DNA of 64,000 nt from NCBI GenBank assembly GCA_030847615.1, contig JAUMIR010000003.1, forward strand, positions 342,440,256-342,504,255, read 5' to 3'. How positions within the stretch are numbered: the first letter of the stretch is position 1; the number at the start of each line of letters is the position of its first letter. The notes beneath the pieces were generated by a model. That model did no database searches and was not told the origin of the DNA. It saw only the letters and a list, made by a program, of their open reading frames with translations. The DNA is from Gambelia wislizenii. Taxonomy: Eukaryota > Chordata > Lepidosauria > Squamata > Crotaphytidae. The translations under genes and the position numbers were made by a program. This document shows, in pieces, positions 54,007 to 64,000 of the stretch.

Positions 54007-54560
54007 GTGTTTCCCAACCCCAATCCCAAGGAAATCTCACCTTAGAACCCCCTACTGTCCACCATTGCGAGGTTGGCATAAACCCATCAATTTCTGTCTC
54101 CCAACCATTAACACAATCATGTAAGTTTTGGTTTTGGTTTTCTTTATTTACCTGGTGGGAAAACCATCCAGGCTTTGTCCTAGCCAGAATACCCCTTCAG
54201 GATATGAAGTAGGGTATAAATATTAGTCCCCCAATGATGGAAAGGTGTGCTGCTGTGAATGAACCTGACCACTCTCTTTCTCGGCATGCCCCCAGATTGG
54301 AATCTCCAGTGCACCTTCAGATTTCTTCCTGAGTACTTTGCTCTTCAAGGTTGGTAACTATCACCCTATTTTCCCCAAATCTGTCTCTCTATCCAATCTT
54401 TCTTACTCCTTGATAGCCTTGTGTGGTTCTTAGGAATGTGTGTTGCGTGTGTGGATGCATTTTGTGTTGTTTCCAATAAAAACATTTTATTTCACATTAA
54501 ACTGGAGTTCTCTAAAGTTAGTACTGGTATACATAGGTGAAAAGATCCCCGCAGTTACCC
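54007..54560 (+). mobile_element. possible solo LTR
   Basis: A TATA box (tataaa at 54215-54220) lies about 255 bp before an AATAAA signal (54475-54480), followed by a T-rich and 'tgtgttg' region. This spacing and order fit a U3-R-U5 structure. Exact ends, target duplication and internal genes were not found, so a promoter-like chance arrangement is possible. Confidence 0.4.
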
Positions 54561-55730
54561 TCCTCTCGCAGGCATACTGTTTGAGCTAATAGTTCCCCCA
54601 TCTAGATTTTGATATCATGGGTGGGTCTCAAAGCACCCCCCACCTCTTAGGGTAATAAGTCCCTATGCCACCTTCCCTGTCTGAGTCCTGTATCTGCCCC
54701 GGGGGTGGCGAGGATGTAGTCATCAGGACTGCAAAGCTCTGAGGTGGGGGCAAGACAGGGTAAATTGCCTCTGTAGACAAAGTTAGGGTTTTTTTGAAAA
54801 ATAAGTTAATTCAGATGGTATTTTTTAAAAGGTAGGAAAATAACAAGATCTTTGGCTGCAGCCGAAACGACTGCAACATCAAGGCCAGGTGAGCCTTCTT
54901 GTGGGGAAAGAGTTCTGAGGATGGGATGCTATGACCAAAAAAGCCTTCTCTCTGGTCCTCAGCTTCCTTTTGCAGTCAGGGGAATCTAAAGAAAAGGGAA
55001 TGAAGAGCAAGACCCATCTGGTCCTCTGTGCATTCCCAGGTAAACACACCTTCTTTTCCATGGCACCACCATTTGGACATTTCCCAGCTTTTATAAGGGA
55101 TTTCCCCCATTCTAAAATGTTGAAATGTCTTTCCCAAGGCTTCATTACTGTCAGCAAAAGCTTTAACTTAAAACATGCTAGTACCTTTTGGTCACAGCTG
55201 GGAAGTAAGAAGTTACAAATAAAGTAATTATCTCAACTAGTTACTTTGGGGGGAGGTCACAACTTTGCCATTAGGCAATATTTCAAAAGCAACATAATAA
55301 GCAAGTACAAAGTTACCTAACTGGTATAATGAGGAATGTTTTCTATTATCTGTCAGAAATTCGTTTAAAAGGACATTTCTAGAAGCACTTTGGTAGGAAT
55401 TTTTCAAATTTTATGTCATTGTTATATCCCACTTTTTTTAAAAAAAAAGTACTGTGAAGTAATGGAAGAATAATAAGCAACATAACAAATAATCAAATAA
55501 GTTACTTTTTCTACATTGTAACACCTAATGGCTACAATCCTGTATCACTCGGTGTTGCATAGTACGGTAATGTAGTACGAGTACGGCATGCAGACTTTCA
55601 CTAGACTGAGCCAGATGCAAATGATGCCATCAGTGCTAAGGTGTCATGATGGAGTCCCATCATGCTGTCTTAAGGTGCAACTCCCATCATTCTGCCAGAG
55701 AACTATAACTCCCCTTTATATGTAAACAGA
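54561..55730. other. unassigned sequence
   Basis: Includes a GC-richer patch around 54650-54750. Overlapping open frames at 54879-55227 have no known motif. Nothing recognised. Confidence 0.35.
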
Positions 55731-55734
55731 TTGT

Positions 55735-56860
55735 CTTGCCAGCATAGTAAGAAAAGGGTTAATGAAAGGGAGGGTCTAAAACTCCACCTCCACAGAAGCT
55801 AATGAGATAACATCAAGGACATCACACCACCTAACCTGGAATAGCCAATCACAACTCTAGACCCAGGAACTCTGACTAAGATATAACTGCTTTTGTGTGA
55901 AGCCATTTTGAGAAAGAGAGAACAAGATTGATTATGGCTGGTAGAGCAAGCCATCTCCCATCCGGATTTGGCTCCCAGCTTGCCTGGATACCATCTGAAG
56001 GCAACAAACTGCAAGTATTGCATAGGAATTAGGGCCTGTTTAGTTGCGTTAGAGAATTCTTTTTAATTTCTTTACTTTGGTTGGAGGAAGTTAAATTAGT
56101 AACTGAATGTAACTTGAGTAATGGAATGCTTTGATTTTAATACTCTGTGATTGCTAGAACTTTAGCCTGCATGAGGTATGGGAGAATCCTGCCTCATGTG
56201 AGATTGCATGACTGACTCCACTTGAATAAAGTAAACTTATTAATCTTCCTATAATTGATGCTTGCATGTGCCTATCCCTTGATCATGCTACGGTACTTTG
56301 AGGACTTTTTCGGACAGCGATTTGTAATGCAATAAGACTCGTCCCTCTTGTGAGGCTGCTGCGCGGCAGGGGGATCATTTCGGATGACGCCGTCCCCCTG
56401 CCAATTCTGTGCCGGAAGAGCTGGGACGCAGCAGTGCCATATTTGGCCATTTTCTAATCATGGTCAACTTCCGTGATTAGGAAATGGCCAAATATGGTGC
56501 TGCAGCCTCCCAGCTCTTCTGGAACAGAATCAGCAGGGGGACGGCATCATCCAAAATGCCTCCCCCTGCTGCATAGCAGCCCGCAAGAGGGACGAGCTTC
56601 CTACATTACAAATCACTGTCTGAAAAAGTCCTGAGTCTTTCTCTAGGGTTGAGAGGAAGGAGTTAGTTGATTCTATAGTGGCAAGGAGCCCAGTAGTTAT
56701 CAAAGACTATGCACAATTTCCCACTGCATTGTGTGTGGGAAAGGGGGGGATCCCAAGGGGAAGGAACCCCCCAGTCTAACACAGTGGGTGGTGGCGGCTT
56801 GATTGTTTTTGGGGGTCTGTAGGGAGTATCCTGGAGTGAGGCTACTCAGGATTACCTCTA
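55735..56860 (+). mobile_element. possible LTR of an endogenous retrovirus or retrotransposon, opened by a MITE
   Basis: A CCAAT-like 'agccaatcac' (about 55843), a TATA-like 'gatataac' (about 55880) and an AATAAA (56225-56230) occur in order. The flanking composition differs from the AT-rich neighbours. A palindromic MITE sits at 56302-56631 inside it. No gag, pol or env-like frame was found, and no terminal duplication, so this is a low-confidence call. Confidence 0.35.
56302..56631. mobile_element. near-perfect 330-bp palindromic MITE with 3-bp target duplication
   Basis: Left arm about 56302-56460 and right arm about 56474-56631 are reverse complements with scattered mismatches and a short loop. 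It starts 'ggactttttcggacagcg' and ends '...cactgtctgaaaaagtcc'. 'tga' flanks it (56299-56301 and 56632-56634). GC-rich, with 'cagggggatcatttcggatg' and 'gaagagctgggacgcagc' blocks. No coding capacity. Ends resemble the GGACTTTATCAGA group. Confidence 0.93.
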
Positions 56861-57435
56861 CAGGGGAGCTAATCTGGGGTCCAGGGGAGTGAGCCCAGAT
56901 TTAGCCCTTCACAAGAGGTCTCTTCTAATAATTTCACTCTGGCTATGGAGACAGAGCCAGATGCTTCTCCAAGCCTGCCTGCTCCCCATGAGGTATGGAA
57001 AGGCCATGCAGAGGGGAGTACTTCAAATGCTCTATGGTAAGTTGGGGGAAGGGGCTTTGGGCACTGCAGAGGAAGGAAGGAATACCAACCTCCACAGCAC
57101 CCAAAAAAAGGACATATACATGTGTAAGAGAATCTTGCATGTACGTGTGTATATGCCACTAACAGGATGCCAGCCAATCATAACAGGTTACTTTTCAGTG
57201 AGTAATAGGAATGGTTTACTTTTTAAAAGATAACTTTCTACATGCTGGTTTTATTCCCATCCTTTGTCTTTGGCTTCACTCATCACTGGGATGGGGCCCT
57301 TAGATTTTATCTGAAACTGAATTTGGCCCATGAACTTCTGAAAGAAGTTCACCATCCCTGTTGCAGAAGGACCTCTAAAGAGAACTTTGGTGCCCAGGCA
57401 GGCTTGTGTGACAGGAAGCAGTCTTTAACATAGCA
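56861..57435. other. unassigned sequence
   Basis: No repeat end or coding motif recognised. Confidence 0.35.

Positions 57436-57503
<68 letters not shown>
57436..57503. repeat. (GT)n(GA)n compound microsatellite
   Basis: About 20 bp of GT followed by about 45 bp of GA. The longest dinucleotide tract in the window. Confidence 0.95.
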
Positions 57504-57505
<2 letters not shown>

Positions 57506-58445
57506 ACATGCACACACATGCACATATATTAGAAAGCCCACATCAAATCTTCTACAACATTATTGTAGTCCCCCAAATACAGAAGGTTCTCCATCCACAT
57601 GCAATGTGAGCTTAAGGATTTGAACCAGTTTTCTTTGGGTTATCTAATTATTTAAATTGAAGCAAGACAAAAAGTTCATCTATACCATTTAATTTAAAAT
57701 GACTAAATGGCTGTTGTTTCATCCTTGCATTTGAGGATGAATAATTTCTGTACTTTTCTCTTCCAGAAGCACATATGGGAGGATTTCCTATGCTGAAAGT
57801 ACTATTTTCTGTACAAAAATACCACAGGCAAATTTTGCACAGAGTAAGTCCCCAATGGCAAGCAGTCCTCAGAAACTATGCAGTTTTCAAAGATTTTCTT
57901 GCTGCAGAAAGAAAATTGCTAAAATCATTTGCAAGTCCCTTTCAGAAAAAAAATAGTGAAGAATTATACCCCATGTGGAAACTCTGCTACTCTAGTTCTT
58001 TTACCAATTCGAGTCTAAAATGGTAGCCAGCCCCTCTCATGAAAAAGAAACAAAAAAAGTAAACCAAAATACTGTCTTTGTTCATAAGACTGTAGCTAAT
58101 TGCCTTCCTCACCCCAGCAACCAAAAGAAAAATGTTGAAAGGGACCTCTATGAGTCACGGACTGTCTCCCCCACTCTAGCATTCTCCCTACCTTCTCAAT
58201 TTTATGCAAAGGTGCAATATCTGCGACATCTTTTACTCCTTGCTGTTCTACCACCTGCCCCTCTCCTTTATTGTCTGGACCAAAAGTAGACTTTTAATTT
58301 TGCCATTTAAGGTGATGGAAGAAGAAGATGGTAGGCATCCAGGTTGGGGGTATGAAAGTGGGGCAGAAAAAGCTATAGTTGCATCGTCTTTCATTGCTTC
58401 AGAATTTTCATAAGGAGAAATGAGATATCCAGGTTACAGCCTGAC
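57504..58445. other. unassigned sequence
   Basis: Includes open frames at 57775-58026 and 58020-58289. Neither shows a motif known to me. The first begins at a 'tcttccag|aagcac' boundary that looks like a splice acceptor, but no donor or homologous protein can be named. Not called as an exon. Confidence 0.35.
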
Positions 58446-58462
58446 AACTCTTAAGGAGATTC

Positions 58463-58615
58463 TTAAGATAAGTGGCTATGTAATATTAGAAATAAGAGTT
58501 ATAACTAAAATTCAATGTATAAGCGATATGTTGAAGAAAGATGTATTAGGAGAATGGAAACTGAACAAAATATGAATGACAAAAAAAAGAAAAGAAAGGA
58601 CAACAGCAAAAAAAA
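58463..58615 (+). mobile_element. very short retroposed insert with 17-bp target duplication
   Basis: A 17-bp perfect repeat, aactcttaaggagattc (58446-58462 and 58616-58632), flanks an insert of about 153 bp that ends in A-rich sequence ('acaaaaaaaagaaaagaaag' and a final poly(A)). This is the signature of L1-driven insertion. The body has no coding similarity, so it is probably L1 3' UTR or another transcript's end. Confidence 0.85.
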
Positions 58616-58632
58616 AACTCTTAAGGAGATTC

Positions 58633-59580
58633 AAGGAATCTGGGATGTATTCTGAGTGACAGTGATGTCAATATGTTTAACTCTTTCTCTTTATCAGAAC
58701 TTCATGAATACATGTCTGTGTTGAGCAATGTAAATTCCAAATTGTTTGAATTTCACCATCAGACTTGCCATCTGTTCTCATTTCATCTTCAGACTTTCCA
58801 TCTGCTTTCATCCCGCCCTTCCCAATGCAATGCCTTGCAAGACTGCTTAGCTTTCCCAGGCCCTTCTTTCTTGCAAATTTTATGGTACATAAGAAACAAT
58901 AAAAATGTATGTTTTATACATGTTACCCCTGTTAATTAATTCCATAGCACACGTTGTTTCTAAAATGATATTGTCCAGAAAGTCCACATGGCAACATTTT
59001 ACAGCTCTTTAATGCCAGGTGGATTGTAAGAGTTCTGACATTAGCGCTAATGTATTTTGCATCTACGTGCAGTCCTTGGGAAAGAGACATTCTAGAGAAA
59101 GGGGATTAAAAGGCTGCATTCTTACAATGTAGAGACTGTTTCTTTTACTGGAACTTACAAGGAGCTTAAATATTGCTTTCATATAGCAAAAACTCACCCA
59201 GCCCTAAACAGTCCTTGTGACCACTTTGTGGCAATAGGCATAAGGAAAGTGAAATTTGTACCATGGATAGAGGGGAGCGATTGATACCACTTTGTAGTTA
59301 ATGATCTATTGATACCCCCAAAATCACAGTACATGTGGAAGGTCTCTGGTACAAGACCCACCAAATCAATGGAAGTTGCACAAAAGTCCAGAAACACATT
59401 GGGGCACATCAATACACAACATTCAATAAGACTTGAAAACCATCTCTTCCAGGATTAGTGGCCAACTAACTGAAGGGCTTCCAACACCATATCTATGGCA
59501 TTAGCAATCTCAAACTCAACATGATAATACCCAGAGCCTTCCTATAATCTAGATGACGAGTGTTGTGGTTGTTGTTTTTC
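58633..59580. other. unassigned sequence
   Basis: No recognised features. Confidence 0.35.
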
Positions 59581-59581
59581 A

Positions 59582-60024
59582 CCAGAATCCTATATGAACA
59601 TTGCATACTACGTAGCACCATAACAATGCTGCTACATAGTGAACTCCAGCATGACCCCCAAACCCCACTTACCAGTAAACAGCCTCTGAAATCAACAAGG
59701 GCCTGTTCTCCCGTTGACTGAGAAACAGCTGCCTGGTGTTTCTCCCATGAGCGATATCCAGTGCAACAGGCAGAAAAAGGACCCTTGTGGCATATCCCCC
59801 TCACACTAGAGGGGGTTGGGAGCATCAGGCAGCTGCTTCCCAATTGACAGGGGAATGGACCTCTGTCAATCCCAGTGACATCTTATTAGTAAGTGGGATT
59901 TAGGGGACTTTCATGGTCCCTACATAGTCCCTAAACTAGGGGTTGTGTAGGGATCATGGATACATAGCCATTGTGAATGTGTAACTCTGGGTTATGTATT
60001 TGCAGTTGCCCAACACGATTCTGG
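59582..60024. mobile_element. family M repeat with inverted ends
   Basis: 'ccagaatcctatatgaac' at the left and '...caacacgattctgg' at the right are partly inverted. The right part recurs at 30355-30500. About 443 bp, including pairing blocks 'gctgcctggtgtttctccca' and 'gggagcatcaggcagctgct'. No coding capacity. A SINE tail follows immediately. Confidence 0.6.
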
Positions 60025-60026
60025 CC

Positions 60027-60130
60027 ATTGTTGTGTGCCTTCAAGTCATTTCCAACTTACGTTGACCTTAAGGTGAAACTAACACAGGGTTTTCTTGTCA
60101 AGATTTGTTCAGAGGGGCTTTAAAGCTTTC
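60027..60130 (-). mobile_element. tRNA-derived SINE, tail only
   Basis: 'ttgttgtgtgccttcaagtc', 'atttccaacttacgttgacc' and 'ggttttcttgtcaagatttg' match the tail of the Sauria-type SINE. The tRNA-like head is missing. Confidence 0.8.
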
Positions 60131-60444
60131 TATGCGCAGTAACGTATACTTACACTTGATGTTCTGTAAGTCATTAGTTCTTGTGAAAATAATTTTTAAA
60201 AATGAGGGCAGTGCATCTTTCAGGTACAGAGACAAGAAAGGGAACAAAACACAATTTAATTATTGTCATTCTTTTTGTGCTTAATAACAGTGTACCTGCT
60301 TCAGGTGGGTGAGGGGGCTGCTGAGTATAGGCCTAGGAGACAGATGGTAGAATCCTTGAATACCTATTGTGATCAATTTGTGCTACATTTTATAGATAAA
60401 ATCACTTGCATCTGTAACTTGAATGCCACAATTCTAACATAGGG
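60131..60444. other. unassigned sequence
   Basis: Nothing recognised. Confidence 0.35.
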
Positions 60445-60778
60445 GCTTATTGCACAAGGGAAAGGAAATAGAAGTAAAGCCCAAGAGTAGCATTGCCTTA
60501 TCACAAGATGTACTGACATCTTGTGATAAGGCAAGGCTACTCTTGGGCTTTACTCTTGGTGTTTCAGCTGTTCTTCTGTTTTAGTCCTGTGGGAGACAGT
60601 GGTAAAGGCAACTCTTTTTGCTAACGGATTTTTCCAGTTAGCAAAAAGATTTGCGTTTACCTCCATCTCCCATGAGACCAGAATGGAAGAAAAGCTGAAG
60701 CATGCAGGCAAGGCTGAGGCAAGGCAGGACATGCTACTCTCAGGCTTTACTGCCACTTCCCTTCCCTTGTGCAATAAG
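60445..60778. mobile_element. MITE, family E copy 1, with a 36-bp hairpin
   Basis: Ends 'gcttattgcacaagggaaag' and '...cttcccttgtgcaataag' are inverted. Inside, arms 60476-60511 and 60516-60551 pair over 36 bp with a single mismatch and a 4-nt loop. A second palindrome lies around 60609-60655 ('ctttttgctaac'/'gttagcaaaaag'). About 334 bp, no coding capacity. The copy at 52559-52776 lacks the first hairpin. Confidence 0.9.
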
Positions 60779-61390
60779 GTTCAAATCATATGATCTTGTT
60801 GTGATGAATAACTTTCAGTTTATGTAGGATGAGGATGTGGATTGGATGCTGGGAGGACTAATGTGCTGTGGGCTCATATGCTGTAAGAACCAGGAATGGG
60901 CAAAGTTTGGCCCACATTGAGGGAAGGGGAATCCTTAATTTAAAAAAAATCTCTTAAAAAACCCTAAATCTAGCTTCAAGCCCTGATGGATCACACTGAC
61001 AGGGAATTGATAAGTGGGAGTGTAACTCTCTTAGGGTTTGTCTAATGAAAATACTCCTCATAGAATTTGCAGAGAATACAATCTGTCCAAACAAGATCTG
61101 AAGGGGATTTTCAGTATTTGAAGGGAGAGGGGCTAAAAACTCCACAAACTGCACAATGAAAGGATTCATGGTTTTCACTGACGGTTCCTGGAAAATGTAT
61201 GTAGATGCGCATTTTTGGATATGTGGCCCTCCAAATTTGCATCACTGCACATTTTTGCTCAATTGCCCTTTATGAGTGTGTGTGCCCACTCAATTTGAAT
61301 TAACGCAAATTGATGCGAATAGGCATGGAAATGGTGAAGACAAATCAACTTTGCTGTGAGTGGGCCAAAATGCACACCCACTTGCAGTAA
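60779..61390. other. unassigned sequence
   Basis: Nothing recognised. Confidence 0.35.
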
Positions 61391-61394
61391 ACCA

Positions 61395-61905
61395 TTGTGT
61401 CTAGACAATCCCTTAGACCCATCTCAGCAATTAATGCCAGGGAATGTCTGTTCCAGCTGGCATATGGAATGCTGCAGGACTCATTCTTCTTCTCTGTGCT
61501 GTTTAACAAACTCCTGGAACAAAACATCTCAAGGGCTAGGTTGTGGGATCACCACCATATGAAGGTCACATAACTCTACTTCCTTCCTTCCTTCCTTAAA
61601 ATCCTAGAGAGGCCATGAAGGTCTGTTTGGGATGGATGAGGTTGAACAAGCCAGATCTTAATCCTGATAAAGCAGATCTGCATAGATTCTATGAGCTGGG
61701 TTGCCTCTCCTCAGGAGACATATGCAGCTGTGGTTCCTGATAGGTTTGTGCTCACCCTGAAGAACCAGTTAGGGTGTCTTCTAGAATTAGCACTGAATGC
61801 GGAAACACAGTCGTTCAGGAGTGCTTTTTACTGTCTTTTCTTTCCGAAGTTTTCACTTGCTAAACTCAGCTTTTCATCCTGCTTGTTCATGCTAAGTTAT
61901 GATTA
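61395..61905 (+). pseudogene. L2 LINE fragment around the RT core, decayed
   Basis: Across frames: 'LQDSFFFSVLFNKLLEQNIS' (cf. L2 'GSVLSPLLFNIY...'), 'LPSFLKILERPRKSVWDG'-like sequence, 'LNKPDLNPDKAD' and 'DRFVLTLKNQLGCLLELALN', ending 'FRSAFYCL'. The order follows L2 reverse transcriptase, but the catalytic Asp-Asp box is lost and stops are frequent. A (TTCC)n run sits at about 61580-61598. Confidence 0.65.
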
Positions 61906-61937
61906 AGGTAAAAAGAGACTGGCTTAAAACACCAAAA

Positions 61938-62509
61938 GCACTTTATCAAACAAACCTCCATAAACAGTTCTGTCCCACCATATTTTACAGCATACTTGTC
62001 CTGGCACAATAACCCTTTTCATCAAACTTACCTTTAATAGCAAGAAAAAGCAGCTCCAGCATTACTGGAGCATGAACGCTAGCTCTATTTACTTCCATGT
62101 TCATGATCTCAGTGATTCTCGCAAGAAGACGTGGCTTAAATAAAAAATACAGCAAAATAGACATACAAAACATACACAAAAGCACAGAAACGCACTTAAA
62201 AACTTCAAAGTAAACTGAGGAGGTTCGTAAAAAGAGCACCCCCCCCCACCTGGCTTTCGTGTTCTCACCTAGAAGTGGTATGGCAGGACTATCCATTGAT
62301 GCTGTAATCATGAGAGAACAATGGTACACATTTTCAAATGCTCACAATAACTGCAAAAAAACACCACAAGAGAGCTTGGCCCATCAATAAAAGAGAATGC
62401 CTTTTTGACCAGATGAAAACATGAACACACGGCATTGTCTGGTATGCGCACCCTTTCCAATTAATTTGGCATCCTTATGATACCATTTTTGCTGCATCTG
62501 ATAAAGTCC
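61938..62509. mobile_element. family A MITE
   Basis: Ends 'gcactttatcaaacaaacc' and '...gctgcatctgataaagtcc' are inverted. The interior is as in 34761-35310 ('tctcgcaagaagacgtgg', 'gaacacacggcattgtctgg', 'atccttatgataccattt'). About 572 bp, no transposase. Flanks do not show an obvious 3-bp match. Confidence 0.85.
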
Positions 62510-63040
62510 TAACAGTCAACACCAATTAGGCAAACCTGAAGTACTGTAGATCTTTGAAAGTATTCTCAGTTCCAGGCTTGCTTCTGCTTATTATCCAGAA
62601 GATTCTTCTTCAACATTTTCCTGCAAGCCTAGAATTAGAAACTATGAGAAACATTTCCTATATTCTATATCAGTACTGTGCTATTATGAAGATAAATCTG
62701 ACTAAATGAATCCATTTAAGAAATGTCCTTTCTGCAGCTTTTAAAGCTGCATTTAATACCCAGAAACAAGCAGCCTGGAGTTGATTATCTGAATTGCTAG
62801 ATGAAATGCTTGCTTATAAGCTTTGTCTCTCAAAATGTATTTGTACATCACTAGAAATTCAACAACTCCAAATATTGAAACTAATGGAATTGTTCCATAT
62901 ACATGCAATATGTATATTGCATATACAGTACATGTAGTTTAGTTGGGCTTGGTTCATCCTGTTTGGGCTGGGTTTTACAGAGAAAATGAAGGATGGTCCT
63001 CCTCAAAGTATTTCTTCACACAAACCACTGTGGGTTGCTG
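62510..63040. other. unassigned sequence with a small AT palindrome
   Basis: 'acatgcaatatgtatattgc' near 62899 is palindromic. Otherwise unrecognised. Confidence 0.4.
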
Positions 63041-63044
63041 ACTC

Positions 63045-63280
63045 ATTGTGTTTGCATGTCCCTTCAAATTGCCTATCGACTTATGGAGAACCCATGAATT
63101 TCATAGGGGTTTTGTAGGCAAAGGAATCCTCAGAGGTGGTTTTGCCAGTTCCTTCCTCTGAAATATTGCCTACAGCACCTGGTATTTGTTGGCAGGTCTC
63201 CCATCCAAGTACTAACCTGAGCTGACCCTGCTTAGCTTCCAAGATCAGGCAGGATCTGGTGTGTTAGGGTATTTGGGCCC
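63045..63280 (-). mobile_element. 5S-rRNA-derived SINE, well preserved
   Basis: Minus strand: 5S-like head complement 'ctgcttagcttccaagatca' and 'ggcaggtctcccatccaagt' (63190-63270), body 'ccttcctctgaaatattgcc' and 'tatcgacttatggagaaccc', and tail toward 63045. The 5S internal promoter region is clearly recognisable. The (CA)n tail is absent or very short. Confidence 0.9.
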
Positions 63281-63304
63281 CTGCTGACTCATTATTGATA
63301 CATT

Positions 63305-63400
63305 CTGGGGGGTGGTATTTATTAAATTCATATCCCATCTCTCTTCTAGCACAGTATTCCAGGCAGCACAAGATTCAAAATTAAAATCTGTTAAGAAGAT
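63305..63400 (-). repeat. L2-type LINE 3' end
   Basis: 'tatttattaaattcatatcc...catctctcttctagcaca...ccaggcagcacaagatt' resembles the complement of the L2 3' end seen at 51.45 kb. Weak. Confidence 0.4.
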
Positions 63401-63482
63401 TTTTTTCTTCTTTGAAGCAATCTCAATACATCATTGAAGAGTCAACAGACAGCATGCCTTTGTCAAACTCTCTACAGTGGGG

Positions 63483-63590
63483 ATTGGGAAAATTAATTTT
63501 TTGGACCACAGTTGCCAAAATCCCCCAGCCAGCATGGCCAGGAACTGTACTGATTGGTAACTATTGTCCAAAAAAGTAACTTTCCTGAAC
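63483..63590. mobile_element. family J MITE, complete
   Basis: Left 'gggaaaattaattttttgga' and right 'gtccaaaaaagtaactttcc' are inverted, with 'aaaatcccccagccagcatg' in the middle. About 105 bp. Confidence 0.8.
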
Positions 63591-64000
63591 TTTCCTCCAC
63601 AACCCCCCCAAACCCTATTTGTTTACTTCTGTACAACTAAAATACATTACTGTATACACATCTACAAATTTAGGAATAATTTAAATACTGCAATCAGAAC
63701 TAAGCATGCTAATAACTGAGTTGCTTGGAAACTTGCCTAAATCCTACTGTTTGTTGAGGTTTGCTGACAAATCTTTTGTTTTTTAATGTAAAATTCTTGG
63801 CTACCTTGGTCATGAAGAGACAAGGAGTTCTGCGATCAAAAGCAAAAGACTCATGTTTGATATTCCAGAGGCCTGACTGTGTTACACCACTGTAGGAAAC
63901 CAAGAAAGCAAAGAAATAAACTTCAAAGAGGCTAACAAATTTCTTGTTATGCAAACTTTCATCTAGTCTACAAAAGCATATATCACAATAAAACTTTTCT
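63591..64000. other. unassigned sequence
   Basis: Poly(C)-like run at 63603. Otherwise unrecognised to the end of the window. Confidence 0.35.

Noticed and set aside
55735..56860. Endogenous retrovirus provirus
   Set aside because: Only LTR-like signals were seen. No gag, pol or env-like frames, primer site or second LTR, so at most a solo LTR.
1..64000. A prokaryote-type gene cluster or defence system
   Set aside because: No operons, ribosome-binding sites or dense coding. The repeat content is that of a squamate nuclear genome, and no new multi-gene system was found.

Overview
The window looks like repeat-rich, gene-poor nuclear DNA of a squamate reptile, most likely a lizard. The evidence is the combination of interspersed repeats: CR1, L2, BovB and L1 LINE pieces, a Penelope-like element, tRNA-derived SINEs with a BovB-like (ACA)n tail (Sauria-SINE type), 5S-rRNA-derived SINEs, and many short palindromic DNA transposons (MITEs). 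The species cannot be fixed from this alone. No host protein-coding exon, rRNA gene, functional tRNA, CRISPR array or operon could be supported. The long reading frames are either transposon remnants or artefacts of low-complexity DNA.

Layout. 1-12 kb: a decayed BovB fragment, a SINE split by CR1, a TA-flanked MITE, a ~750 bp C-rich minisatellite (6.8-7.55 kb), L2/L3-like scraps and two or three LTR-like segments. 12-24 kb: a ~550 bp MITE split by an unclassified LINE 3' end (13.3-14.6 kb), a Penelope-like element with inverted terminal repeats (15.3-16.4 kb), several palindromic MITEs, a second SINE/CR1 nest (21.0-21.7 kb) and a 5'-truncated L1 with an 18-bp target-site duplication (22.8-23.4 kb). 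24-38 kb: MITEs, a 5S-SINE, a hAT-like MITE split by the unclassified LINE (27.2-28.5 kb), an L2 fragment, further LINE copies and a 107-bp tandem duplication. 38.8-42.8 kb: a nearly complete CR1 on the minus strand, with an esterase-type ORF1 and an endonuclease/reverse-transcriptase ORF2, both broken by a few stops and frameshifts. 43.7-44.75 kb: a CR1 3' end caught in a ~293-bp tandem array. 46-54 kb: dense MITEs, including one inserted in another, and an internally deleted LINE with an 11-bp duplication. 54-64 kb: LTR-like sequence, a ~330-bp near-perfect GC-rich palindrome with a 3-bp duplication, a tiny retroposed insert with a 17-bp duplication, a MITE carrying a 36-bp hairpin, L2 remnants and another 5S-SINE.

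The pieces do not work together as a pathway. They record successive mobile-element insertions, and nesting gives a relative order: SINEs before CR1, and MITEs before the unclassified LINE and a later SINE. Family names rest on reading translated motifs and end structures by eye; no database search was run. The most notable observations are a group of MITEs sharing a GGACTTTATCAGA-type terminus with probable 3-bp target duplications, the perfectly preserved hairpins, and the (GA)n-tailed LINE family that also has an internally deleted 667-bp derivative.
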